Source: Fen-999 sp964530115 (GTDB lineage Bacteria > Pseudomonadota > Gammaproteobacteria > Burkholderiales > Rhodocyclaceae). Taken from it: a stretch of 64,000 nucleotides of DNA. Below, piece after piece: positions 43,055-51,211 of the stretch. Under the pieces are notes generated by a model. It was not told the DNA's origin. It saw only the letters and a list, made by a program, of their open reading frames with translations, and did no database searches. How positions within the stretch are numbered: position 1 is the first letter of the stretch; each line of letters starts with the position of its first letter. The position numbers and the translations under genes were made by a program. Where the stretch lies: the NCBI GenBank assembly GCA_964530115.1, contig CAZGYD010000021.1:9131-73130 (forward strand), read 5' to 3'.

Positions 43055-43621
43055 ATGCAGTCACTGATCAACACCGAAGTGAAACCGTTCACCGCCACCG
43101 CCTACCACAACGGCAAGTTCGTCACCGTCCCGGACGCCGACCTCAATGCCAAGTGGTACCTTGTCTTCTTCTACCCGGCCGACTTCACCTTCGTCTGCCC
43201 GACCGAACTGGGCGACCTGGCCGACAACTACGCCGAGTTCCAGAAGCTCGGCGTCGAGATCTACGCCGTGTCCACCGACACCCATTTCACCCACAAGGCC
43301 TGGCACGACACCTCGGAGACGATCCGCAAGATCAAGTTCCCGATGGTTGGCGACCCGACCGGCACGATCACGCGCAACTTCGGCGTGATGATCGAGGAAG
43401 CGGGCCTCGCCGAGCGCGGCACCTTCGTCATCGATCCGCAGGGCAAGATCCAGATCATCGAGATCACTGCCGGCGGCATCGGCCGTGACGCCGCCGAACT
43501 GCTGCGCAAGGTCAAGGCCGCGCAGTACGTCGCCAGCCACCCGGGCGAGGTCTGCCCGGCCAAGTGGAAGGAAGGCGAGAAGACGCTGGCGCCCTCGCTC
43601 GACCTGGTCGGCAAGATCTGA
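43055..43621 (+). CDS. ahpC: Alkyl hydroperoxide reductase subunit C (2-Cys peroxiredoxin)
   Basis: A protein of 188 residues. Peroxidatic Cys48 is in DFTFVCPTELGD and resolving Cys167 in PGEVCPAKW; C-terminal tail is the typical AhpC form. Reduced by the AhpF protein encoded 120 bp downstream. Behind an OxyR operator; AAGGAG precedes the ATG. Confidence 0.96.
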   Translation: MQSLINTEVKPFTATAYHNGKFVTVPDADLNAKWYLVFFYPADFTFVCPTELGDLADNYAEFQKLGVEIYAVSTDTHFTHKAWHDTSETIRKIKFPMVGDPTGTITRNFGVMIEEAGLAERGTFVIDPQGKIQIIEITAGGIGRDAAELLRKVKAAQYVASHPGEVCPAKWKEGEKTLAPSLDLVGKI

Positions 43622-43741
43622 TTCTTCATTTCCGACGCGCGACCGTCCCCGCCCACCCCGGGGACGGGATTGCAGCGGCAAGGCACCGGGGGCCACAAGC
43701 CCGCGGCTGCTTTTCCAGTGCAATCCGAACCGGAGCCCATC

Positions 43742-45292
43742 ATGCTCGATGACGCCATCAAGACCCAGCTTGCCGCCTATCTCGAAAAGCTCCGCGAGCC
43801 GATCGAACTGGTTGCCTCGCTCGACGGCAGCGAGACTTCGCAGCAAATCCGCGAGCTGCTCACCGAAATCGCCGCGCTGTCGGCGAAGGTCGCCCTGCGC
43901 TTCGACGGCACCGACGCGCGCCGGCCGTCGTTCTCGGTCGGCCGTCCCGGCGAGCACCACCGCATCCGCTTCGCGGGCCTGCCGATGGGCCACGAGTTCA
44001 CCTCGCTCGTACTCGCGCTGCTGCAATCCGGCGGCCATCCGCCGAAGGTCGAGACGGCAGTGATCGAGCAGATCAAGGCCATCGACACGAAGCTCCACTT
44101 CGAGACCTTCATCTCGCTTTCGTGCCACAACTGCCCGGATGTCGTGCAGGCGCTGAACCTCATGGCGGTGCTCAATCCCAACGTCGAGAGCGTGATGATC
44201 GACGGCGCGCTGTTCCAGGGCGAGGTCGAGGCGCGCGGCGTGATGGCCGTGCCCATGGTCTTCGTCAATGGCGAGCACTTCGGACAGGGGCGCATGAGCG
44301 TCGAGGAGATCGTCGCCAAACTCAGCCATGGTGAGGCGCCGCCGCTCGAAGAAAAAGATCCGTTCGACGTGCTCGTCGTCGGCGGCGGCCCCGCGGGCGC
44401 CGCGGCGGCGATCTACGCCGCGCGCAAGGGCATCCGCACGGGCGTCCTCGCCGAACGCTTCGGCGGCCAGGTGCTCGACACGCTGGCCATCGAGAACCTG
44501 ATCTCCGTGCCGCACACCGAGGGACCAAAGCTCGCAGCGGCGCTCGAACAGCACGTCAAGGAATACGAAGTCGACATCATGAAGCTCCAGCGCGCCGAAG
44601 CCCTGGTGCCGGGCGCCGAGTACCACGAAGTGCGGCTCGCCTCCGGCGCCAGGCTCAAGGCGAAGAGCGTCATCCTCGCCACCGGCGCGCGCTGGCGGCA
44701 GATGGGTGTGCCCGGCGAGGAGGAGTACAAGGCCAAGGGCGTCTGCTTCTGCCCGCACTGCGACGGGCCGCTGTTCAAGGGCAAGCGCGTCGCCGTGATC
44801 GGCGGCGGCAACTCGGGTGTCGAGGCGGCGATCGACCTCGCCGGCATCGTCGACCACGTCACGCTCATCGAATTCGACACCAAACTGCGTGCCGATGCGG
44901 TGCTGCAGGCCAAGCTGAAGAGCCTGCCCAACGCGACGGTGATCGTCAATGCCCAGACCACCGAAGTGACCGGCGACGGACAGAAGGTGAACGGCATCAC
45001 GTACAAGGACCGCGCCAGCGGCGCGACGCACCACCTCGAACTCGAAGGCATCTTCGTCCAGATCGGCCTTCTGCCCAACACCGACTGGCTCAAGGGCACG
45101 GTCGCGCTCAACCCGCGCGGCGAAATCGAGATCGACAGCCGCGGCCAGACCTCGGTGCCCGGCGTCTTCGCCGCCGGCGACTGCACCACCGTGCCCTACA
45201 AGCAGATCATCGTCGCCATGGGCGAGGGCGCCAAGGCCGCGCTCGCGGCCTTCGACCACCTGATCCGAACTTCGGCACCCGTGGCCGCTTGA
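43742..45292 (+). CDS. ahpF: Alkyl hydroperoxide reductase subunit F
   Basis: A protein of 516 residues. N-terminal tandem thioredoxin folds carry the CHNC redox pair (LSCHNCPDVVQAL), and the thioredoxin-reductase-like part has GGGPAGAAAAIYAARKG and CPHC (CFCPHCDGPLFKGK). It takes electrons from NADH to AhpC. ATG 43742 gives the usual MLDDAIKTQL start. The linker between the two halves (KLSHGEAP) is encoded by a dispersed-repeat-like sequence. Confidence 0.95.
   Translation: MLDDAIKTQLAAYLEKLREPIELVASLDGSETSQQIRELLTEIAALSAKVALRFDGTDARRPSFSVGRPGEHHRIRFAGLPMGHEFTSLVLALLQSGGHPPKVETAVIEQIKAIDTKLHFETFISLSCHNCPDVVQALNLMAVLNPNVESVMIDGALFQGEVEARGVMAVPMVFVNGEHFGQGRMSVEEIVAKLSHGEAPPLEEKDPFDVLVVGGGPAGAAAAIYAARKGIRTGVLAERFGGQVLDTLAIENLISVPHTEGPKLAAALEQHVKEYEVDIMKLQRAEALVPGAEYHEVRLASGARLKAKSVILATGARWRQMGVPGEEEYKAKGVCFCPHCDGPLFKGKRVAVIGGGNSGVEAAIDLAGIVDHVTLIEFDTKLRADAVLQAKLKSLPNATVIVNAQTTEVTGDGQKVNGITYKDRASGATHHLELEGIFVQIGLLPNTDWLKGTVALNPRGEIEIDSRGQTSVPGVFAAGDCTTVPYKQIIVAMGEGAKAALAAFDHLIRTSAPVAA
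44318..44340 (-). repeat. Host dispersed 24-bp repeat, copy 7 (degenerate, inside ahpF)
   Basis: AAACTCAGCCATGGTGAGGCGCC, about 18 of 23 positions match. It sits in the interdomain linker, in the same frame as the copies in the porin and Fe-S protein genes. Could also be chance, since a Lys-Leu pair is normal there. Confidence 0.5.
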
Positions 45293-45376
45293 GGCGGCCG
45301 GTCGCGGCGTCCCGCCACGACCGACTATTACCGTTGGCGCCGCGAACCTTTCCCGGCCAAGTTCCTCCAATTACCC

Positions 45377-46123
45377 ATGCGCCCGCCATTTCTGCTGGCT
45401 TTCCTGGTCATGACTGCGTCTTCGTACGTTCAGGCCGCCCCGACGGGCGGCAGCCCGGTCGAGGCAATGCAGCTCGACTCCAGGGCCCTCTCACTTAAGC
45501 GCCAGCTCGTCGTCTTCGAAGCCGAGGACTGCCTCTACTGCAAGAAATTCAAGGCCGAGATCCTCGACCACTGGAAGTCCGAAGTTCCGATCGCGCGTAC
45601 CTCAAGCCCGCAGCCGCCCGCCGGCTGGACGCTCGAAAAGGCCGTCTTCGTCACGCCCACCATCGTCCTCTTCGAGGCTGGCCGCGAAGTCTCCCGCCAC
45701 ACCGGTTACGGCGGCGGCGATGAGGCGCGCGAGCGCTATTGGAAGTGGTTGGGTTTCCACCTGCTCACCCCGGCGCAGCAGAAGATCGCCTTCGAGCAGG
45801 GCACCGAGCGTCCCGGCACCGGCTCGCACCTCGACGAAAAGCGGCCCGGCACCTTCGTCGATCCGATCACCGGCGCGCCGCTCTTTCGCAGCGACACCAA
45901 GTTCGAAAGCGGCACCGGCTGGCCCAGCTTCTTCAACCCCGTGCCCGGCGCGCTGACCGAGCATGTCGACAACAGCCACGGCATGCGTCGCGTCGAAGTC
46001 AGGAGCGCCAGCTCCGGCATCCACCTCGGCCACGTCTTCGACGACGGCCCGCCGCCCACCGGCAAGCGCTACTGCATCAACGGCAACGTGCTGAAGTTCG
46101 TGCCTGATACCGCCGTGAAGTAG
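45377..46123 (+). CDS. msrB: Exported thioredoxin-like/MsrB fusion
   Basis: A protein of 248 residues with a signal peptide (PFLLAFLVMTASSYVQA), a short thioredoxin-like domain with Cys52-Leu-Tyr-Cys55 and a cis-Pro segment (FVTPTIVLFEAG), and a C-terminal MsrB domain (FESGTGWPSFFNP, RYCINGNVLKF) with catalytic Cys233. The zinc CXXC pairs of many MsrB are absent. It would repair oxidised methionine in the periplasm, with its own thioredoxin-like reductant fused. Follows ahpF by 84 bp. Confidence 0.88.
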   Translation: MRPPFLLAFLVMTASSYVQAAPTGGSPVEAMQLDSRALSLKRQLVVFEAEDCLYCKKFKAEILDHWKSEVPIARTSSPQPPAGWTLEKAVFVTPTIVLFEAGREVSRHTGYGGGDEARERYWKWLGFHLLTPAQQKIAFEQGTERPGTGSHLDEKRPGTFVDPITGAPLFRSDTKFESGTGWPSFFNPVPGALTEHVDNSHGMRRVEVRSASSGIHLGHVFDDGPPPTGKRYCINGNVLKFVPDTAVK

Positions 46124-46129
46124 GCACGA

Positions 46130-46162
46130 GGTGGCGTACCGCCACGGCTGACTTTTCCGGCA
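46130..46162 (+). repeat. Diverged 33-bp repeat flanking the helicase gene, left copy
   Basis: GGTGGCGTACCGCCACGG then CTGACTTTTCCGGCA. Related to the dispersed 24-bp repeat and about 27 of 33 identical to the right copy at 48252, in the same orientation. Confidence 0.7.
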
Positions 46163-46175
46163 GGGGACAAGGCAC

Positions 46176-48191
46176 TCAGATTTCGGATAGTCCCAACGAT
46201 CTTAGATAACGGTATGTCGGATCGTAGAACTCTCTGGCCCGGGTTGGGTCGTCGTCGTCACCGTGTGGGACGACGAGCACCATGCCCTGACGTGCCCGCG
46301 TCAGAAGCACCCGATAGGCGTTTTTGAGATAGCGCTGCCGCTCGACCTTGTTGATTCGGCTCCACTTTGAACCGCGAAACTGGTGGTAAGCCCAGCCGTC
46401 ACCGTTAAAGCGCAAGTCGCCATCCCATACAACGCAGGCCCAGTCCAACTCCAAGCCTTGAACCTGAAATTCTGTCGCAACGTCTTCCAAGTAGTACGAA
46501 GAACGAACGTCGTCGTTTCCGCCGAGGAACCACTGCACCGGGTCTGTCTTTACTCGTACATCAATGGCGTGCGGCTTTAGGCGTTCAGCCTGCGACGACA
46601 CGATGATTCCATAGCGTTCCGACCCACGCGCTTGCTGCCGCAACCATTCCTTTGCGGATGACAATTCGCGCGTCAAGACGATGGGGTAGCGGTTGCCCAA
46701 CGAGGCGAGGGCGCTTCTGGCGCGCTCAACCTCAATGTCAAGCACCTCGCGCACGAAGGCGCTCAGGTTCTCGGCACGAAATGATCGCAGCGATGTTGCA
46801 AGATGAAGGCCGTCGATCAAATGCGTGTTCGGCCGCGCGAGTATGGCGTTGAAACTCTCGCCTCCGCGATACTCCGACTCAACCAACTTGCTCGACAAAT
46901 ACACATCCCATAACTGAAAGCGCCGAAGCACTGCATCGAACCACTCGGCAATGCCGCCCTCGCCAGTATTAATCTCCTGACCGCTGCCCACAAGGCAAAC
47001 GACGACGCACCAGTCTTGATGACGATCAAGACATGAGATCAGGAATTCGGGCTCCGATGCAGAGAAGTCCGCCTTTCCCTTCTTCTGCCGCATGAACGCG
47101 CTGGTTTGCTCTAAGTTCCATGCACGCTGAGCCTCGTCGAAAAGCACAACGTGCTCCAGCGGCGCACCAGTATCGCGAACATATTCATCGCGGAAATGAT
47201 GAACGTTCTGAATGAAGGCCTCGACCTCCTTCCGCGCTTCAGTCTTTCGCAGGGGGTTTCCATGAAGGGTCGCGCGCTCAACACGATCCCTTGTCAGAGC
47301 TTCACGCAGCACAGCAACTAACGGTCCATTGCCCGACAAGAAGACGCTGTAGGTATCGCTATCTTTCTCTAGATGGCGGTTGGCAACATCGAGCCCAACC
47401 AAGGTCTTACCTGCGCCCGGCACGCCCGTGACAAAGCAAATCGCCTTTCGGTGTTGGTTACGCGATTGCTCGACAATGCGGTCGATGTTCTTTGCGGTAA
47501 TCGAAAGGTTATATGCGCCGGCATCGCTACGTGAAATGTCCTCGACGGCATGGCCCGCGTACAGGGCGCGCGCAGCTTCGACAATCGTTGGGGTAGGCAA
47601 GTAACGTCCGCGCTCCCAATGGTCGATATTGATGGCGGCACCCTTGAACTGTGCCAGCCCCTGCTCGATCACATGCGATAACTGGACTGGCGTTGTCTTT
47701 ACCGGCCGAGCAATCCAGTCGTTATGCTTAGTGAAAACGATCTCGACTGGTTGATGGGGGCCCTCAGTAGCTACAACGACCGGGACGATGCAGATATTGT
47801 GGCTCGTCTCATGGAAGTACTTGAAGTCGAGCGCGTAATCCCAGACCTGATCGATGGCAGAGCGATTGAACTGTGACTCACCCACCTTGAACTCAAGGAT
47901 AAACATCACGTGGCCGACGATCAGAACAACGTCAGCCCGACGCCCGAGACGGGGAACCGTGAATTCAAAGTAGATGCGCCCAGCAAGCCCTTGGTCTCGT
48001 AGAGTCTCAAGATTCTTCAGAATCCGAATCTGCTGATCCCACGCATTTCGTTGGGTCGTTTCAATGCTTCCGGTGGAGTGTCGCGCGAGCTCGCCGAGGA
48101 TCGAGTCATTATCTTGATTGAAGAATTGCGCCATGCCAGCGCCATACATCCAGCGGCGGATAACACCTGCACCTTCCTTCGGCAATTCCAT
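46176..48191 (-). CDS. DUF2075-type helicase with N-terminal nuclease-like domain
   Basis: A protein of 671 residues. Near the N-terminus RRADVVLIVGHVMFILEFKVG resembles a PD-(D/E)XK nuclease core (Asp, then Glu-x-Lys). The helicase part has Walker A GVPGAGKTLVG, Walker B VVLFDEAQRAW and a final motif RVLLTRARQGM, as in Schlafen-like DUF2075 ATPases. The gene is visibly poorer in G+C than its neighbours and lies between msrB and katG, flanked by direct diverged repeats. Such proteins occur in mobile and defence loci; the role here is unknown. ATG 48191 taken; a later ATG is possible. Confidence 0.8.
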   Translation of the reverse strand: MELPKEGAGVIRRWMYGAGMAQFFNQDNDSILGELARHSTGSIETTQRNAWDQQIRILKNLETLRDQGLAGRIYFEFTVPRLGRRADVVLIVGHVMFILEFKVGESQFNRSAIDQVWDYALDFKYFHETSHNICIVPVVVATEGPHQPVEIVFTKHNDWIARPVKTTPVQLSHVIEQGLAQFKGAAINIDHWERGRYLPTPTIVEAARALYAGHAVEDISRSDAGAYNLSITAKNIDRIVEQSRNQHRKAICFVTGVPGAGKTLVGLDVANRHLEKDSDTYSVFLSGNGPLVAVLREALTRDRVERATLHGNPLRKTEARKEVEAFIQNVHHFRDEYVRDTGAPLEHVVLFDEAQRAWNLEQTSAFMRQKKGKADFSASEPEFLISCLDRHQDWCVVVCLVGSGQEINTGEGGIAEWFDAVLRRFQLWDVYLSSKLVESEYRGGESFNAILARPNTHLIDGLHLATSLRSFRAENLSAFVREVLDIEVERARSALASLGNRYPIVLTRELSSAKEWLRQQARGSERYGIIVSSQAERLKPHAIDVRVKTDPVQWFLGGNDDVRSSYYLEDVATEFQVQGLELDWACVVWDGDLRFNGDGWAYHQFRGSKWSRINKVERQRYLKNAYRVLLTRARQGMVLVVPHGDDDDPTRAREFYDPTYRYLRSLGLSEI

Positions 48192-48251
48192 GTCCAAGCG
48201 AGTTCTTCTCGGGCGTAAGACAGGGCAACAGTTTATCCAGAGCGGAAGTGC

Positions 48252-48284
48252 GGTGGCGTCCCACCACGCTTGACTTTGCCGGCA
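48252..48284 (+). repeat. Diverged 33-bp repeat flanking the helicase gene, right copy
   Basis: GGTGGCGTCCCACCACGC then TTGACTTTGCCGGCA. Same orientation as the left copy, 2.1 kb away, just before the katG-side OxyR operator. Confidence 0.7.
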
Positions 48285-48295
48285 ACACCCCGGCA

Positions 48296-48332
48296 ATAGC
48301 GATCGGCTATTCCTCTCTTCGCAACGTTCAAT
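48296..48332. promoter_or_regulatory. OxyR operator upstream of the small peptide and katG
   Basis: ATAG-n7-CTAT-n7-TTCG-n7-CAAT, exact spacing, 64 bp before the small-peptide start and 220 bp before katG. Confidence 0.8.
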
Positions 48333-48395
48333 TGGATTGATCGTTATCGCGGGCCTAGCATGACTCTCGTGAGCCACGGACGAGAGGAGAAGGCC

Positions 48396-48503
48396 ATGAC
48401 CCGCAGTGCCATCGAACGCATTCGCTTCTATGCCGGCGCCGGTATCGCCGCCACGGGCGCGGCGCTCGCCGCCGGCAGCCTCGTCGCGCTGATCGCCGCG
48501 TAA
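48396..48503 (+). CDS. 35-residue membrane peptide in the katG leader
   Basis: ATG 48396 follows GAGGAGAAGG. The product begins MTRSAIERIRFYAGAGIAAT and is one Ala/Gly/Leu membrane helix with a positive N-terminus, ending in ALIAA. It is the first open frame after the OxyR operator and stands 48 bp before katG, separated by a dispersed repeat. It could be a peroxide-induced membrane peptide or a leader for katG translation. Confidence 0.6.
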   Translation: MTRSAIERIRFYAGAGIAATGAALAAGSLVALIAA

Positions 48504-48506
48504 GGC

Positions 48507-48530
48507 GGCGTGTTACCGCGGCTGAGTTTC
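48507..48530 (+). repeat. Host dispersed 24-bp repeat, copy 10
   Basis: One mismatch to consensus; lies between the small peptide stop and the katG ribosome site. Copies 8 and 9 are the diverged pair flanking the helicase gene. Confidence 0.85.
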
Positions 48531-48551
48531 CAGTTCAACGAGGAGAGGAAC

Positions 48552-50720
48552 ATGAACCATCCAGGCAAATGCCCCGTCATGCACGGGGGTGCGACTTCGG
48601 CGGACCGTCAGCGCGACTGGTGGCCGAAGGCGCTCAATCTCGACATCCTGCACCAGCACGACACCAAGACCAACCCGATGGGCGCGGGGTTCGACTATCG
48701 CGCGGAACTGAAGAAGCTGGACGTGGAGGCGCTGAAGCGCGACGTGAAGGCGCTGATGACGGACTCACAGGACTGGTGGCCGGCCGACTGGGGCCACTAC
48801 GGCGGCCTGATGATCCGCATGGCCTGGCATGCGGCCGGCACCTACCGCATCGCCGACGGCCGCGGCGGCGCCGGCACCGGCAACCAGCGCTTCGCGCCGC
48901 TCAATTCCTGGCCCGACAACGCCAACCTCGACAAGGCGCGGCGCCTCTTGTGGCCGATCAAGAAGAAGTACGGCAACCGCGTGAGCTGGGCGGATCTCAT
49001 CGTGCTCGCGGGCACGATGGCCTACGAGTCGATGGGCCTGAAGACCTTCGGTTTCTCGTTCGGCCGAGAGGACATCTGGCATCCGGAGAAAGACATCTAC
49101 TGGGGCTCGGAGCGCGAGTGGCTCGCGCTGAGCGACAGCCGCTACGGGAACGTCGACGAGCCGGCGACGTTGGAAAACCCGCTCGCCGCGGTGCAGATGG
49201 GCCTCATCTACGTCAATCCCGAAGGCGTGAACGGCAAGCCCGATCCGCTGAAGACCGCGCAGCAGGTGCGCATGACCTTCGCGCGCATGGCCATGAACGA
49301 CGAGGAGACCGTGGCCCTCACCGCCGGCGGCCACACGGTCGGCAAGGCGCACGGCAACGGCAGCGCCGCCAATCTCGGCCCGGCGCCCGAGGGGGCGTCG
49401 ATCGAGGAACAGGGCCTTGGCTGGCAGAACCACAAGACGCGCGGCATCGGCCGCGACACGGTGACGAGCGGCCTCGAGGGCGCGTGGACGACCCACCCGA
49501 TGAAGTGGAACACCGGCAAGGGCGGCTACTTCGACCTGCTGCTCGGCTACGAGTGGGAGCTGAAGAAGAGCCCGGCCGGCGCTTGGCAGTGGGAGCCGAT
49601 CGGCATCCGCGAGGAAGACAAGCCGATCGATGCCGAGAACCCGGCCATCCGCCGCAACCCGATCATGACCGACGCTGACATGGCGATGAAGATGGACCCC
49701 GAGTACCGCAAGATCTCGGAGCACTTCCGCGCCGACCCGAAGGCCTTCGAGGACGCCTTCGCCCGCGCCTGGTTCAAGCTCACCCACCGCGACATGGGCC
49801 CGAAGTCGCGCTACTTCGGCCCGGACGTCCCGAAGGAAGATCTGATCTGGCAGGACCCGGTGCCGGCCGGCCGCAAGCACTACGACGTCGCCGCCGTCAA
49901 GGCGAAGATCGCCGGAAGCGGCCTGTCGATCCAGGAAATGGTCGCCACGGCCTGGGATTCGGCGCGCACCTTCCGCGGTTCCGACAAGCGCGGCGGCGCC
50001 AATGGCGCGCGCATCCGGCTTGCGCCACAGAAGGACTGGGCCGGCAACGAGCCGGCGCGGCTGGCGAAGGTGCTCGCCGTCTATGAACGGATCGCCGCCG
50101 AAACGGGCGCTTCCATTGCCGACGTGATCGTGCTCGGCGGCAACGTCGGCGTGGAGCAGGCCGCAAAGGCCGCGGGCTTCGAGTTGACGGTGCCCTTCGC
50201 GCCGGGCCGCGGCGACGCGACGCAGGAAATGACCGACGTCGAATCCTTCGCGGTGCTGGAACCGCTGGCCGACGGCTTCCGCAACTGGCTGAAGCAGGAG
50301 TACGCGGTCACGCCCGAGGAGCTGCTGCTCGATCGTGCGTCGTTGATGCGGCTCACCGCGCCCGAGATGACGGTGCTCGTCGGCGGACTGCGTGTCATCG
50401 GCGCGAACCACGGCGGCACGCGGCACGGCGTGTTCACGGATCGCGTGGGGGCGCTCACCAACGACTTCTTCGTCAATCTCACCGACATGAGCTACACGTG
50501 GAAGCCGGCAGGCAGCAACCTCTACGAGATTCGCGAGCGCAAGACCGGCGCGGTGAAATGGACGGCCACCCGCGTCGATCTGGTGTTCGGCTCGAACTCG
50601 ATCCTGCGTTCGTATGCCGAGGTCTATGCCCAGGACGACAACCGACGGAAGTTCGTCGACGACTTCGTCGCCGCGTGGGTGAAGGTGATGAATGCAGACC
50701 GCTTCGACCTTGAGAAGTGA
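48552..50720 (+). CDS. katG: Catalase-peroxidase
   Basis: A haem enzyme of 722 residues. Distal residues Arg89, Trp92 and His93 (RMAWHAAGTY), proximal His261 (AGGHTVGKAHG), and the catalase-specific Trp92-Tyr220-Met246 adduct residues are all present. N- and C-terminal halves are the usual duplication. ATG 48552 follows GAGGAG; the frame also runs upstream through the dispersed repeat, which is not coding. Confidence 0.96.
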   Translation: MNHPGKCPVMHGGATSADRQRDWWPKALNLDILHQHDTKTNPMGAGFDYRAELKKLDVEALKRDVKALMTDSQDWWPADWGHYGGLMIRMAWHAAGTYRIADGRGGAGTGNQRFAPLNSWPDNANLDKARRLLWPIKKKYGNRVSWADLIVLAGTMAYESMGLKTFGFSFGREDIWHPEKDIYWGSEREWLALSDSRYGNVDEPATLENPLAAVQMGLIYVNPEGVNGKPDPLKTAQQVRMTFARMAMNDEETVALTAGGHTVGKAHGNGSAANLGPAPEGASIEEQGLGWQNHKTRGIGRDTVTSGLEGAWTTHPMKWNTGKGGYFDLLLGYEWELKKSPAGAWQWEPIGIREEDKPIDAENPAIRRNPIMTDADMAMKMDPEYRKISEHFRADPKAFEDAFARAWFKLTHRDMGPKSRYFGPDVPKEDLIWQDPVPAGRKHYDVAAVKAKIAGSGLSIQEMVATAWDSARTFRGSDKRGGANGARIRLAPQKDWAGNEPARLAKVLAVYERIAAETGASIADVIVLGGNVGVEQAAKAAGFELTVPFAPGRGDATQEMTDVESFAVLEPLADGFRNWLKQEYAVTPEELLLDRASLMRLTAPEMTVLVGGLRVIGANHGGTRHGVFTDRVGALTNDFFVNLTDMSYTWKPAGSNLYEIRERKTGAVKWTATRVDLVFGSNSILRSYAEVYAQDDNRRKFVDDFVAAWVKVMNADRFDLEK

Positions 50721-50742
50721 CGGGAGGACCGGCGACGGGGCC

Positions 50743-50766
50743 GGCGTGTTACCACGGCTGAGTTTG
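50743..50766 (+). repeat. Host dispersed 24-bp repeat, copy 11
   Basis: One mismatch to consensus (last base G for C); between katG and the YbaN-like gene, 15 bp before its start. Confidence 0.85.
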
Positions 50767-50781
50767 GCGGCGAGGGGTAAC

Positions 50782-51207
50782 ATGCCGGCCCTGATGAATC
50801 CTCCGCGCACCCAGCCCGCCGCCGACCGCGTCCACGCCTCGCCCGCGGTGCGCGCCCTGCTCTGGCTGGGCGGTGCGCTGGCCTTGGTGCTCGGCGCCGT
50901 CGGCGTCGTCGTGCCGGGCCTGCCGACCACGCCCTTCGTGCTCCTCGCGGGCGCCTGCTTCGTGCGCGCCTCGCCGCGCGCCCACGCCCGGCTTTTGCGC
51001 AACCGGCTGTTCGGGCCAATGCTCCTCGAATGGGAAGCCCACCGCAGCGTGCCGCGGCGCGCCAAGCGCTTCGCCCTCGCGGCGATGGTGCTGATGGCGT
51101 GCCTCTCGGCATGGCACTTCGCCGACCGGCCGTGGCTTGCGGCGGTCATCCTCGCCGCGATGGCCGTCGGCTCGGCGATCGTGCTGCGCCTGCCCTCGCG
51201 GGACTGA
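50782..51207 (+). CDS. DUF454/YbaN-like inner-membrane protein
   Basis: A protein of 141 residues with LALVLGAVGVVVPGLPTTPF and ACFVRASPRAHARLL, the DUF454 signature, and two C-terminal helices. GAGGGG precedes ATG 50782; an in-frame ATG four codons later is the alternative. Role unknown. Confidence 0.85.
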   Translation: MPALMNPPRTQPAADRVHASPAVRALLWLGGALALVLGAVGVVVPGLPTTPFVLLAGACFVRASPRAHARLLRNRLFGPMLLEWEAHRSVPRRAKRFALAAMVLMACLSAWHFADRPWLAAVILAAMAVGSAIVLRLPSRD

Positions 51208-51211
51208 CGGA

